The notes beneath the pieces are model-generated. The model did not search any database. It was not told where the DNA came from and saw only the letters and a program-made list of their open reading frames with translations. Below are positions 1-8,081 of a stretch of 64,000 nt of DNA, piece by piece (the stretch's first letter is position 1; every line of letters starts with the position of its first letter). Both the position numbers and the translations under genes were made by a program. Source of the stretch: Wenzhouxiangellaceae bacterium (GTDB lineage: Bacteria; Pseudomonadota; Gammaproteobacteria; Xanthomonadales; Wenzhouxiangellaceae); contig JANQPN010000049.1 in the NCBI GenBank assembly GCA_028289455.1, positions 1-64,000 of the forward strand, in the 5' to 3' direction.

Positions 1-1
1 G

Positions 2-1585
2 CTGACGCATAGCGGTGGCCGGTTGCGCAGTCCCGAGCTGGTGCACCAGCTGCGGCAGGTGCGCACCTGGTCGGCCGCGACCGATAGCGGCGACCTGGCC
101 GAGTTGGCCGATTTGCCGGAAGATGCGCGTATCCGGCCACTGGTTACCTCGACCACCGAGAACTGCCTGGGTGGTGATTGTCCCTATTACGATGAATGTC
201 ATGTCTATAACGCGCGCCGGGAAGCCATGCGTGCACAAATTGTTGTCGTAAACCATCATTTGCTGTTTGCAGATCTGGCTTTGAAAGAGCAGGGCCATGG
301 AGAGGTATTACCTGATGTTGATGCACTGGTGATTGACGAAGCGCATCAGGCGCCGGTGGTGGCCGCGCAGTTTTTCGGTACCACTTTTTCACACCGGCAG
401 TTAACGGTATTGTTAAATGATGCGTTGACTGAGGCTGGTGCTGTCAGCGGACTGGTCAATGAGATTCGTGCCGCCGGCAGCAGCCTGGAACTGGCTCAGC
501 GCGAGGCATTATTGGCATTTTCTGCAATAAACCGCCGGATGGCGCTGAATCAGGTGCTCGAGCGTCAGGTGCCGATGAGTATTATCGATGATATAGATGC
601 CGGGCTGGAAACGCTGCATCAGCGGATAAGTGAGCTGGATGAGCCCAGCAGCGGGCTGCAGCAAATCGCTGCACGCGCCCGGCAGCTGCAGAATGCATTG
701 GCATTGTTTACTGAGCCACAAGACGAATATATTTGCTGGTTTGAGCCCAGACAGCGCGGTTTTGCACTGCATGCCACCCCGTTAAATGTGAGTAATATAT
801 TTTCTCGGGTACGGGAGCCACTGGATGCTGCCTGGGTGATGACTTCGGCGACATTAACAGTCAATGGCGGGTTTGACTATTTCAATGGCAGACTGGGTTT
901 GCAGGACAGTCATAACATGATCATCGACAGCCCGTTCGATTATGCTAACCGAACCTGCCTGTGGCTGCCCAGGGAGTTACCGCCGGCAGGGGACCGCAGG
1001 CACACAGAGGCATTACTTCAACAGGTGCTGCCTTTACTCAAAGCCAATAAGGGCAGGGCATTTTTACTATTTACCACACACCGGGCATTGCGTGATGCGG
1101 CTGGATGGCTGCATGAATACACAGATTTTGATTTGCAGGTACAGGGCGAGGCACCCAGAACGGAGCTGCTGCAGCGTTTTGTGGAGAACCGGGACCCGGA
1201 CAATGGTTCAGTACTGTTGGGTGCTGCCAGTTTTTGGGAGGGCATAGATGTGGCCGGGGCGGGGCTGTCTATGGTGGTAATTGATAAACTGCCGTTTGCT
1301 TCGCCGGATGATCCGGTATTGCAGGCCCGGTCAGAAAGCATCCGTCAGGAAGGCGGCAACCCTTTTGTGGAATTGTCACTGCCGGAATCCATTCTGGCAT
1401 TAAAGCAGGGGGTGGGTAGACTGATACGCGGTCATCAGGATCATGGTGTCGTTGTTATTGGTGATATCAGATTAAGCACCAAAGCCTATGGGAGACAGTT
1501 TCTCAACAGCCTTCCGGATATGCCCCGGGCGGAAGATCAGGCTCAGGTGCTGGCGTTTATTAATGCACACAGTGAAATATGTTAA
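2..1585 (+). CDS. yoaA: ATP-dependent DNA helicase, DinG/YoaA (XPD-like) family, 5' end outside window
   Basis: This is the C-terminal 527 residues of a superfamily 2 iron-sulfur helicase; the frame is open from base 2, so the start lies upstream. Three cysteines in the segment NCLGGDCPYYDEC match three of the four Fe-S cluster ligands of YoaA/XPD helicases; the fourth would be upstream of the window. The Walker B box VIDEAH is followed by the HQAP continuation typical of YoaA, and the C-terminal motif VI reads QGVGRLIRG. YoaA unwinds damaged or structured DNA and in E. coli works with the polymerase III subunit HolC; that role here is inferred. The stop codon overlaps the tsaB start (ATGTTAA), so the two genes are probably translationally coupled, as in E. 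coli where yoaA and tsaB are neighbours. Confidence 0.93.
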   Translation: MTHSGGRLRSPELVHQLRQVRTWSAATDSGDLAELADLPEDARIRPLVTSTTENCLGGDCPYYDECHVYNARREAMRAQIVVVNHHLLFADLALKEQGHGEVLPDVDALVIDEAHQAPVVAAQFFGTTFSHRQLTVLLNDALTEAGAVSGLVNEIRAAGSSLELAQREALLAFSAINRRMALNQVLERQVPMSIIDDIDAGLETLHQRISELDEPSSGLQQIAARARQLQNALALFTEPQDEYICWFEPRQRGFALHATPLNVSNIFSRVREPLDAAWVMTSATLTVNGGFDYFNGRLGLQDSHNMIIDSPFDYANRTCLWLPRELPPAGDRRHTEALLQQVLPLLKANKGRAFLLFTTHRALRDAAGWLHEYTDFDLQVQGEAPRTELLQRFVENRDPDNGSVLLGAASFWEGIDVAGAGLSMVVIDKLPFASPDDPVLQARSESIRQEGGNPFVELSLPESILALKQGVGRLIRGHQDHGVVVIGDIRLSTKAYGRQFLNSLPDMPRAEDQAQVLAFINAHSEIC

Positions 1586-2253
1586 GACTGGCGATAGATA
1601 CAACTTCAGAGGCCTGTTCAGTGGCGCTGGACACCGGCAGCGGGATACTGCAGAGATACCGGCATGCGCCGCGCCGGCATGGTGAACTGCTGTTACCGTG
1701 GGTTGATGAATTAATGGCGGAAGCAGGCATGGCACGGTCCCAGCTGCAGGCTGTGTGTGTCGGTTGCGGGCCCGGCAGCTTTACCAGTCTGCGTATGGGT
1801 TTTTCGGTGGCAGTTGGAATTGCCTATGCACTGGATCTGCCGGTATATCCGGTCTCCAGCCTGCAGACGCTGGCAGTACAGGCATTCACACTGGGGGCGG
1901 AATATGCTGTTACAGCATTGGATGCTCGCATGGGGGAAGTGTACATTGGCAGCTATTCTAATAGTTTAAATCATTATCCTAAGGCTTTACATAAAGAAAA
2001 ACTGATTGCGCCGGCAGACTACCATCTACCTGATATCAATAGCAGTAGCCCATCCCGGTGGTATGCAATTGGCAATGGTTTCAGTGCTATGCAGGGGCAG
2101 CTCGAAGGATTACTGGAGGGACGATTCAGCCGGGTTTGCGCTGATCTATGGCCCCAGGCCCGGGATATGTTTATACTGGCGGAACGGGTATCGCCGGTCC
2201 CTGCTGATCAGGCTGAATTAAGCTATTTGAGAAATCAGGTGGTTCAGACTTGA
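1579..2253 (+). CDS. tsaB: tRNA threonylcarbamoyladenosine biosynthesis protein TsaB
   Basis: The 224-residue product begins LRLAIDTTSEACSVAL, the ASKHA-fold N-terminus of TsaB, followed by the GCGPGSFTSLRMG segment that is highly conserved in the family. TsaB is a scaffold for TsaD and, with TsaE and TsaC, makes the t6A37 modification of ANN-decoding tRNAs in the cytoplasm. Length and motifs are normal. The start ATG at 1579 overlaps the helicase stop by seven bases. Its own stop codon lies inside the -35 element of the downstream tRNA-Gly promoter. Confidence 0.95.
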   Translation: MLRLAIDTTSEACSVALDTGSGILQRYRHAPRRHGELLLPWVDELMAEAGMARSQLQAVCVGCGPGSFTSLRMGFSVAVGIAYALDLPVYPVSSLQTLAVQAFTLGAEYAVTALDARMGEVYIGSYSNSLNHYPKALHKEKLIAPADYHLPDINSSSPSRWYAIGNGFSAMQGQLEGLLEGRFSRVCADLWPQARDMFILAERVSPVPADQAELSYLRNQVVQT

Positions 2254-2277
2254 CAACAGCTGATCAGGGCCTAAAAT
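2250..2277 (+). promoter_or_regulatory. sigma-70 promoter of tRNA-Gly
   Basis: A consensus -35 TTGACA (2250-2255) overlaps the tsaB stop. A 16-bp spacer leads to -10 TAAAAT (2272-2277) and a GC-rich discriminator (GCG), twelve bases before the mature tRNA. A GC-rich discriminator is usual for stringently controlled stable-RNA promoters. Confidence 0.75.
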
Positions 2278-2289
2278 ATCGCGTTCGGT

Positions 2290-2365
2290 GCGGGAATAGC
2301 TCAGCTGGTAGAGCGCAACCTTGCCAAGGTTGAGGTCGCGAGTTCGAACCTCGTTTCCCGCTCCA
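2290..2365 (+). tRNA. tRNA-Gly (anticodon GCC)
   Basis: This is a 76-base cloverleaf with acceptor stem GCGGGAA/TTCCCGC (2290-2296 with 2355-2361), discriminator T and an encoded CCA at 2363-2365. The anticodon loop TTGCCAA gives GCC, and the T arm contains GTTCGAAC. It stands alone here, whereas in E. coli the equivalent glyW is directly followed by cysT and leuZ; the corresponding Cys and Leu genes are found 13.8 kb downstream. Confidence 0.97.
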
Positions 2366-2413
2366 TTCTTTTCTTCCCTCTAACTATGCAGCAGCTCCGG
2401 TTTTTAACTGTGG

Positions 2414-3139
2414 CTAACCGATCCGTTTCAGCATCAGCCGATACAGGCAAATCAACACTGCCAGGTGAACTAATATGGCCAGCGGGTAAGCCAGGACTTT
2501 AGGCAGTGTGTCAATGTATAACAGCTCACCTACCCAGTAGCTGGGTATTACTGCAGCAAGATACCGCAATGGTGAAGTGATCAGTGCTGCCAGTGGAATC
2601 AGAGCTGCGATATTAAGAACTTTGCTCAGTGCCAGCCCTTCAACTTTATTGCCTGCCATAGACAGCAGCGCAAAAGTAAACATAACCGCTTCCAGGGCAA
2701 TCAGCAGCGCCAGATAAAGCTTCATAGAAAGCGGTTCATCCATCAGCATGCCGGTAATTATCAGAGTGACGATGAAACTCAGCAGTGCAGTAGCACCTGC
2801 ACGGTACAGCAAGAACCCATTGCGGCCGACCGGAGTTACCTCCAGCGCCAGCAAAGGGCCGTCATCACGATCTTCAAGCAGCAGCATCCCGGTGACCCAG
2901 CCCAATAATATCGAAGGTATGATCAAGACAAAGCTGACCACATAATCGGAAAAGCCGGAAATCTCGAAAGCGCTCAGCGCATAAGCGTCGAGTGGTTCCC
3001 GCCAATACCATAATGCCGCCGGGAGCAGCATTATCGCGCCGAGCGCCAGCGCCATGATCGGGTCCCGGCGGACATTGTATACATCCGCCCGGAACAGCAT
3101 CAGCAGGCGCGGCAGGTTGAGCAGGTGATAAGCACTCAT
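2414..3139 (-). CDS. ABC-2-type transporter permease, second subunit of the exporter next to the sphingolipid genes
   Basis: This 241-residue membrane protein has about six hydrophobic segments, with a cytoplasmic N-terminus followed by residues rich in L, I and A (for example MALALGAIMLLPAALWYW). It has the layout of ABC-2 permeases annotated in fluoroquinolone or daunorubicin-type exporters, but the substrate cannot be read from sequence. Its ATG overlaps the stop of the preceding permease by four bases, and that gene in turn overlaps the ATPase gene, so the three form one transcriptional unit. It is the last gene of the leftward sphingolipid operon. Export or flipping of a lipid is an inference from context. 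Confidence 0.8.
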   Translation of the reverse strand: MSAYHLLNLPRLLMLFRADVYNVRRDPIMALALGAIMLLPAALWYWREPLDAYALSAFEISGFSDYVVSFVLIIPSILLGWVTGMLLLEDRDDGPLLALEVTPVGRNGFLLYRAGATALLSFIVTLIITGMLMDEPLSMKLYLALLIALEAVMFTFALLSMAGNKVEGLALSKVLNIAALIPLAALITSPLRYLAAVIPSYWVGELLYIDTLPKVLAYPLAILVHLAVLICLYRLMLKRIG

Positions 3140-3840
3140 TGCTTGTTACCATAAGCCTGGCGAAGCGTACGGCGTCCCAGCCATGCTCCGGCAACCGCGG
3201 CAAGCGCCGTGATGGTCAGCATCATTCCGATCTGCCATGCAGGCGTTACGGTGTTGTCCGAGAAACTGATAAATATCAATTTCAACTGAGCTGCTGCCGG
3301 AATCAGTGCAAATCCAACCGGCATAGGGTCCAGGAAAGCCAGCACGCATGGTAAGACGACCGGTAAAAACAGCCATACCGAGCCGATAATATATCCCGTA
3401 ACTGTTTTGCAGCGATGACCCATGACTGCGCCGAGGCCGATGTACTGGATGGATATCAAAGCGACAGTGAACAGGTATAAAACCCAATGCACATCTTTGC
3501 GACTGGCCAATCCCAGAACCACAGCCGCAACCAGTGAGATCAAGGTGAGAGTAATGGTTTTTGCAGCGAGATATTCGCCGGCTGACACTGGCGAGATGGC
3601 CAGCGAAGAGTGGGTGCCTTCGGCTTTTTCAAACAACATCAGTCCACCCAGGAAGAAAAAGCCCAGTGCTGCATAATCGGAAAATACCGTCAGACCGAAA
3701 AACCAGCCGGTCAGATACTCTGCGAGATAATAAAGCGCCCCGGCTGTCACACCGATAACCACGATATAGGCGGCAATTATCCGGTAGCGCCACTGCATCC
3801 GGAAATCATGCTCAATCAGCCTGATCAGGCGCTTGGTCAT
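3136..3840 (-). CDS. ABC-2-type transporter permease, first subunit
   Basis: The 234-residue protein has a basic N-terminus (MTKRLIRLIEHDFRMQWRYR) followed by about six predicted membrane spans. It includes FDPMPVGFALIPAAAQLK-like loops seen in ABC-2 permeases paired with a sister permease. It overlaps both neighbours by four bases (ATGA type), which implies coupled translation with the ATPase upstream and the second permease downstream. The two permeases are only distantly similar to each other and probably form a heterodimer. The substrate is unknown; the position behind the serine palmitoyltransferase gene suggests a lipid product. Confidence 0.8.
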   Translation of the reverse strand: MTKRLIRLIEHDFRMQWRYRIIAAYIVVIGVTAGALYYLAEYLTGWFFGLTVFSDYAALGFFFLGGLMLFEKAEGTHSSLAISPVSAGEYLAAKTITLTLISLVAAVVLGLASRKDVHWVLYLFTVALISIQYIGLGAVMGHRCKTVTGYIIGSVWLFLPVVLPCVLAFLDPMPVGFALIPAAAQLKLIFISFSDNTVTPAWQIGMMLTITALAAVAGAWLGRRTLRQAYGNKQ

Positions 3841-4703
3841 TCTGGCTGGCCGGCGACCCTGATAAAGACATCATCCAGGCTGGCTTCCTGACTGTGCATG
3901 GAAAGCACCTGCTGTTGTTTCAGCAGCTGCAGGAATGCCGGGTCTTCGCCAATGTTGTCCATATTGAAATGATGTGCTGACTGCCGGTGGTTTTCACTGA
4001 TGGTGATGACCTCCAGAGTCCGCTGTCCGTATCGGCGTTTTAACTCTGCCGGCTGACCGATAACATCTGCCCGCCCATTGACCAGAAACCCGACGCGGTC
4101 ACAGACTTCATCCGCTTCGGCCATGTTATGCGTGGTCAGGAAAATGGTTTTGCCCTGTTGTTTGAGTTGCTGTATCAGCTGCCGGGTGATGCGCGCTCGG
4201 GCCGGATCCTGTCCGGTGGTGGGTTCATCCAGAAACAGCAGTTCCGGATCATTGAGCAGCGCACGGCATAGGTTTAAGCGCATTTTCATGCCCTTGGAAA
4301 AGGCTTCGACCCGTTTGTCGGCATCCGTTTCAAGTCCAACCATCGCCAGAACTTCCATCGGGTTGAGGGTTTTGACTGAATATAAAGCGGCAAATAGGCG
4401 GAGGTTTTCCAGGGCGGTCAGACGCAGATAGAGCGTCGGCAGCTCAAAGCTCACGCCAATTCGTTCATAAAAAGACCGATTGAGGTTATCAGCGTCCTGA
4501 TTGAATATACTTGCCTGGCCGCTGAATCCGTTCAGCAAGCCCATAAGAATCTGCTGGGTGGTGGATTTGCCGGATCCTGACGGGCCAAGTAACCCGAATA
4601 CTTCACCCGGCTGAATACTGAAAGTCAGCTGGTCAAGGGTCTTTGCATTGTTGCCTTCATAGCAGAAGCCCAATTGATTAACACTGATCAACGGGCTGTC
4701 CAT
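3837..4703 (-). CDS. ABC transporter ATP-binding protein (DrrA/CcmA-like)
   Basis: This 288-residue ATPase has Walker A GPSGSGKS (residues 40-47), the signature-like FSKGMKMRL, Walker B LLFLDEPTTGQDP and switch histidine in TTHN. The C-terminal extension is typical of DrrA-type export ATPases. The reading frame is open up to 4820, but that extension overlaps the upstream synthase gene. The ATG at 4703 begins the conserved ATPase domain and has a GGAG 12 bases ahead, so I chose it. It lies 31 bp after the serine palmitoyltransferase-like gene on the same strand and overlaps the first permease gene. It should power the two permeases as an exporter. Confidence 0.87.
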   Translation of the reverse strand: MDSPLISVNQLGFCYEGNNAKTLDQLTFSIQPGEVFGLLGPSGSGKSTTQQILMGLLNGFSGQASIFNQDADNLNRSFYERIGVSFELPTLYLRLTALENLRLFAALYSVKTLNPMEVLAMVGLETDADKRVEAFSKGMKMRLNLCRALLNDPELLFLDEPTTGQDPARARITRQLIQQLKQQGKTIFLTTHNMAEADEVCDRVGFLVNGRADVIGQPAELKRRYGQRTLEVITISENHRQSAHHFNMDNIGEDPAFLQLLKQQQVLSMHSQEASLDDVFIRVAGQPE

Positions 4704-4734
4704 GACTTGCTGCGGCTCCAGCGGCCGATACTGG

Positions 4735-5940
4735 CTATGCTGCCTGTTGCTCCAGCATTGGCGCCAGCCGGGCAAATATCTGCAATACTTGGTCGATCTG
4801 CTGTTCGGTGTGTGCGGCACTCATGCTGATCCGCAGCAGCGGGTCTCCACTGGGAGTAGCGGGTGGCAGTACCAGATTACAGTAGGCGCCGTTTTCCAGC
4901 AGCTGCTTCCAGAATGCCAGCGCATTTTCCTTGCCTTTGATGGCAATACCAATGACTGGAGAAATATCGCTGGCAACATCATAGCCGATGGATTTCAATC
5001 CACTATGCAGCTGTTCGGCACGGGCAAACAGATTTTCACGAAGGTGATTGCCATCGCGCAGTTTACGCAGTGTTACCCGGGTGGAAGCAATGGTTGAAGG
5101 AGTTGGTGAAGCAGTAAAAATGTAGGGTCTACTGGCGTAGCGGATCAGGTCCAGTTCAGGATGCTGACTGACACAGAATCCACCGGTTGCACCCAGGCTT
5201 TTACTGAATGTGCCAACGGTAAAATCTACATCATCCTCGCAATTCTGCAGCTGTGCTACGCCTCTTCCCGTGGCGCCGTAGACACCCAGTGAATGGGCTT
5301 CATCAACCATCAGGTAGCCACCGTATTCGCGTTTGACGGCAGCAATTTCATTAAGCGGTGCCAGGTCGCCAAGCATGCTGTACAGGCCTTCTACAATGAT
5401 TAGAGCCTGTGCGGCACGCTCTCCCAGCCGGCGCATGCGCTTGGCAAGGTCTTCCGGGTCGTTGTGCTTGAAGCGAATCACTTCGGCGCCACCCAGTTTG
5501 CAGCCGTCATAGATGCTGGCATGACAATCAGCATCAAGGACAATTACATCCCGGGCTGTGCCCAATGCTGAAATGACACCCAGATTGGCCAGGTAGCCTG
5601 TCGAGAATACGATGCAGTCACGTTGCCCATAGAATTCCGCAAACTCAATTTCCAGCTGCCGGTGCAGACTGAAACTGCCGTTGGCCATGCGCGACCCGGT
5701 TGTTCCCGTGCCGAGCTTTTCGAGCGTTGTGCGTGCTGCATCAACCGCTTCCTGGTCAAAGGTTAATCCCAGATAGTTATTGGTGCCCACCAGAATGGTG
5801 TGCCGGCCGTCAATAACGGCTTCTGTGGGTGAAATGATGTTCTGCATGGCGGTGCCGAACGGGTCGATGCCTGCATGGTCAAGCATACGCCGTGCATCGG
5901 CAATGGGTTGAAGTTTGCTGAACAGGGTATTGTTTTGCAT
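4735..5940 (-). CDS. spt: Serine palmitoyltransferase-like alpha-oxoamine synthase (PLP-dependent)
   Basis: The 401-residue fold-type I PLP enzyme belongs to the alpha-oxoamine synthase family (SPT, KBL, AONS, CqsA). Visible residues are TNNYLGL near residue 53, His140 in DADCHAS, the DEAHS pair (Asp213/His216) and the Schiff-base lysine Lys247 in GTFSKSLG. The family condenses an amino acid with an acyl thioester and releases CO2. In this context (own acyl carrier protein, acyl-AMP ligase, hydroxylase and ceramide-synthase-like gene) serine plus acyl-ACP giving 3-ketosphinganine is the best reading. By sequence alone a CAI-1-type synthase or 8-amino-7-oxononanoate synthase cannot be excluded. 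It lies 44 bp after the ACP gene. Confidence 0.85.
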   Translation of the reverse strand: MQNNTLFSKLQPIADARRMLDHAGIDPFGTAMQNIISPTEAVIDGRHTILVGTNNYLGLTFDQEAVDAARTTLEKLGTGTTGSRMANGSFSLHRQLEIEFAEFYGQRDCIVFSTGYLANLGVISALGTARDVIVLDADCHASIYDGCKLGGAEVIRFKHNDPEDLAKRMRRLGERAAQALIIVEGLYSMLGDLAPLNEIAAVKREYGGYLMVDEAHSLGVYGATGRGVAQLQNCEDDVDFTVGTFSKSLGATGGFCVSQHPELDLIRYASRPYIFTASPTPSTIASTRVTLRKLRDGNHLRENLFARAEQLHSGLKSIGYDVASDISPVIGIAIKGKENALAFWKQLLENGAYCNLVLPPATPSGDPLLRISMSAAHTEQQIDQVLQIFARLAPMLEQQAA

Positions 5941-5984
5941 GCTGAAAGCCTGTGGGTATTATCAAATGCAGCCGGTTAGCCGCC

Positions 5985-6230
5985 TTACTCTGAAGTGATG
6001 TCCTGTAATACTGCAATCAGTTGTCCGGCTGTGCGCACATCGCCCAGACGGTTCACCGGAATGGAGACATCCAGTTCATCCTCAATGGCAGTACACATTT
6101 CCAGGACCTGAACTGAATCCAGGTTTAGGTCAGACACCAGATCGGTGTCTTCTCTGAGTTTCTCAATTTCAGGTTTGATGTTTTGTAATTCGCGTTCTAT
6201 CAACGCCAGTAGATCGGTATTGCTGTGCAT
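5985..6230 (-). CDS. Dedicated acyl carrier protein
   Basis: The 81-residue acidic protein has the phosphopantetheine attachment motif DLNLDSV (Ser39) and the VxxxDLxxDS helix arrangement of acyl carrier proteins. It starts two bases after the stop of the hydroxylase gene, with AAGG about 10 bases ahead of the ATG, and sits immediately before the serine palmitoyltransferase-like gene. In Caulobacter a dedicated ACP accompanies the sphingolipid synthase genes. Here it probably receives the fatty acid from the acyl-AMP ligase of the same operon and hands it to the synthase. Confidence 0.9.
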   Translation of the reverse strand: MHSNTDLLALIERELQNIKPEIEKLREDTDLVSDLNLDSVQVLEMCTAIEDELDVSIPVNRLGDVRTAGQLIAVLQDITSE

Positions 6231-6232
6231 AT

Positions 6233-7057
6233 TCAGGCAACCTTGCTGGTAATTTCATCACGGCTGGAAATATCTTCCTGGCTGGCAACAGTACGTACTT
6301 TAATCTGCTGTTTCTCTGCCAGCTCAGCCACCCATGGATAAAGTTTTTTCTGTTCTTCGGTATAACCGATATTGAATACCGTTTCGCTACGGGGCACTGC
6401 TGCCGGTTCCGGTTGAAAAGTTCCGGTAATCCGGTCCCAGAAAAAGTTGGTAATACCAAAATTGACATTTTCGTTACGGAAATGGTGCATCAGGTGATAG
6501 CGTTTCATGCGCTGCAGCCAGTTCCATTTAGGTACATATCGCAGGTGCTGAATACAATGGCAGAATTCATAAAACAGCGTGGTGGCAATTCCGGCAGCAA
6601 ATGCCGATGCCATGCCGGCTGTGCCGCCGAGCAGCCAGCCAATAGGCATGGTGACAACCATTACTGTCGGCAGCGTGGTGTACAGAGCACCGAACAGCAC
6701 ACGCAGATCATGCGGATCCTGATGATGCGCATAATGAATTCTGGCCCAGACTTCGGCCGTGTATTTGCTTTTATACAGATGCTGGCTGTGCAGAACATAA
6801 CGGTGCAGTAGATACCAGGCCAGCGGGTAGGCGAGAATGGCCGCCAGGGCGGGCAGTATAAGCTGCATGGCGTTTTGTGCGGCCAGGATTGCGGTAATCG
6901 AGGCTGCTATCGTCAGCATGATATAAACCAGAATATCCGGGTAACGGAAATAGGCGACAGTCAGGTCGCGCAAATCCATTTTATCCAGATGGTATTTATT
7001 GCGCTTCCAGATAGTGTTACCGGAATCTGGCGTTGTCTTTTCAGTGGAGTCCGTCAT
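6233..7057 (-). CDS. Fatty acid hydroxylase/sterol desaturase-family di-iron membrane protein
   Basis: The 274-residue integral membrane enzyme has the histidine clusters of the FA-hydroxylase superfamily: HRYVLH (85-90), HYAHH (108-112), HCIQHL, and RYHLMHHF near the C-terminal third. Two to four hydrophobic spans lie between them. Members insert oxygen into a C-H bond of a lipid tail at the inner membrane. Within this operon the likely substrate is a sphingoid base or the N-acyl chain, giving a hydroxylated ceramide, but regiochemistry cannot be judged. A 100-bp gap separates it from the upstream reductase-like gene, enough for an internal promoter; the ACP gene follows after two bases. Confidence 0.87.
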   Translation of the reverse strand: MTDSTEKTTPDSGNTIWKRNKYHLDKMDLRDLTVAYFRYPDILVYIMLTIAASITAILAAQNAMQLILPALAAILAYPLAWYLLHRYVLHSQHLYKSKYTAEVWARIHYAHHQDPHDLRVLFGALYTTLPTVMVVTMPIGWLLGGTAGMASAFAAGIATTLFYEFCHCIQHLRYVPKWNWLQRMKRYHLMHHFRNENVNFGITNFFWDRITGTFQPEPAAVPRSETVFNIGYTEEQKKLYPWVAELAEKQQIKVRTVASQEDISSRDEITSKVA

Positions 7058-7157
7058 TACAAACAGGCAAAGTGATAAAGCGCATATTTTAGCTTATTTG
7101 AGTGCTTTTATCCCTATTGTCTGTCTCGTTGCCGGCTTATTCCGATGAGCCAGCGGG

Positions 7158-8069
7158 TTAATTGAGATTCAGACTCTCCAGGCCTTTGATCAGTGTTACT
7201 TGCGGTTTCCAGCCGGTGGCGTCAATCAGGGACTGGCTGTTTGCAGTCCAATCCGGCCAGCGCAGTTCACGGGCTTTTCCAGGCGTAAGAATAGGCCGGT
7301 TGCCACTGAACCTCGCTAGTTGCAGGTTGCATCGGGCCAGAAAATTCAAAATCAGTCCCGGCAGCGGCAGGGTTTTGACCTTGCGGCCGGAAAACTGCAG
7401 CATGATTCGGCAAAGTTTGTCCCAGTCGTAATCATCAATCTCACCGTCATTCAGTTCATAAGTGCCGGCAGCCGGCGTATCCAGTAATGCGATGACTGCA
7501 GCAACCAGGTCGTTGACATGAACCAGTGAAAGACGTTGTTCAGGCGCAGTAACCCTTAGCGCCCAGCCACGGTACAGCATGCGTAACAACGGCAGCATTT
7601 CCTTATCGCCGGGTCCATAGATGGCTGGTGGTCTGATGATGGCACAGCGGATGTGGCCGGGAAGTTCGCGGCAGAGTTGTTCAGCCTGATGCTTGCTGGC
7701 AGCGTACCAGGATAACTGCGGTTCGCGTGCCGCCAGACTGGAAATAAACAAAACTTGTCTGATGCCGTTTCTTTCAGCAGCTTCCAGCAGGGCGGCTGTA
7801 CCGGCAACATTGGGCTGGTGGAAATCCTGCCAGCTGGCACCGCGCACACTGGCAGCACAATGAATAAGTACGTCAGTATCAGCGGTTAACGTATCCAGAG
7901 CAGCTGGCTGCTCCAGGGCACCGGGGATTTCGGCGATTTGAGGGCTGGCGTGAACAGGTAAAGTTTTACCCTGGCGAATCAGCAGTTTGAGACTATGCCC
8001 GTTGGCATGCAGTGAATCAACCAGCCGGCCACCGACAAAGCCGGTGGCGCCTGTTAGTGCAATACGCAG
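7158..8069 (-). CDS. NAD(P)-dependent epimerase/dehydratase-family reductase, ceramide reductase (CerR)-like, probable CTG start
   Basis: This extended short-chain dehydrogenase has the Rossmann motif TGATGFVGG at the very N-terminus and the catalytic YxxxK as YAASKHQ. The first GTG in frame (7847) would delete the Rossmann motif. The frame is open back to the stop codon of the acyl-AMP ligase gene (8082-8084), and no ATG, GTG or TTG lies between. CTG at 8069, four codons after that stop, is the most sensible start and gives 303 residues. It would be read by ribosomes finishing the upstream gene. In Caulobacter an epimerase-family enzyme reduces the 3-keto group of the ceramide precursor; I infer the same role here from context. 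Confidence 0.8.
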   Translation of the reverse strand: MRIALTGATGFVGGRLVDSLHANGHSLKLLIRQGKTLPVHASPQIAEIPGALEQPAALDTLTADTDVLIHCAASVRGASWQDFHQPNVAGTAALLEAAERNGIRQVLFISSLAAREPQLSWYAASKHQAEQLCRELPGHIRCAIIRPPAIYGPGDKEMLPLLRMLYRGWALRVTAPEQRLSLVHVNDLVAAVIALLDTPAAGTYELNDGEIDDYDWDKLCRIMLQFSGRKVKTLPLPGLILNFLARCNLQLARFSGNRPILTPGKARELRWPDWTANSQSLIDATGWKPQVTLIKGLESLNLN

Positions 8070-8081
8070 TGGTAGTGCCGG

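Noticed and set aside
4704..4820. 39-residue N-terminal extension of the ABC ATPase frame
   Set aside because: It lies in the end of the synthase gene, has no homology to ABC proteins, and ATG 4703 starts the conserved domain.
7158..7847. A truncated short epimerase starting at GTG 7847
   Set aside because: The same frame continues upstream through a complete Rossmann motif, so the gene is not truncated.
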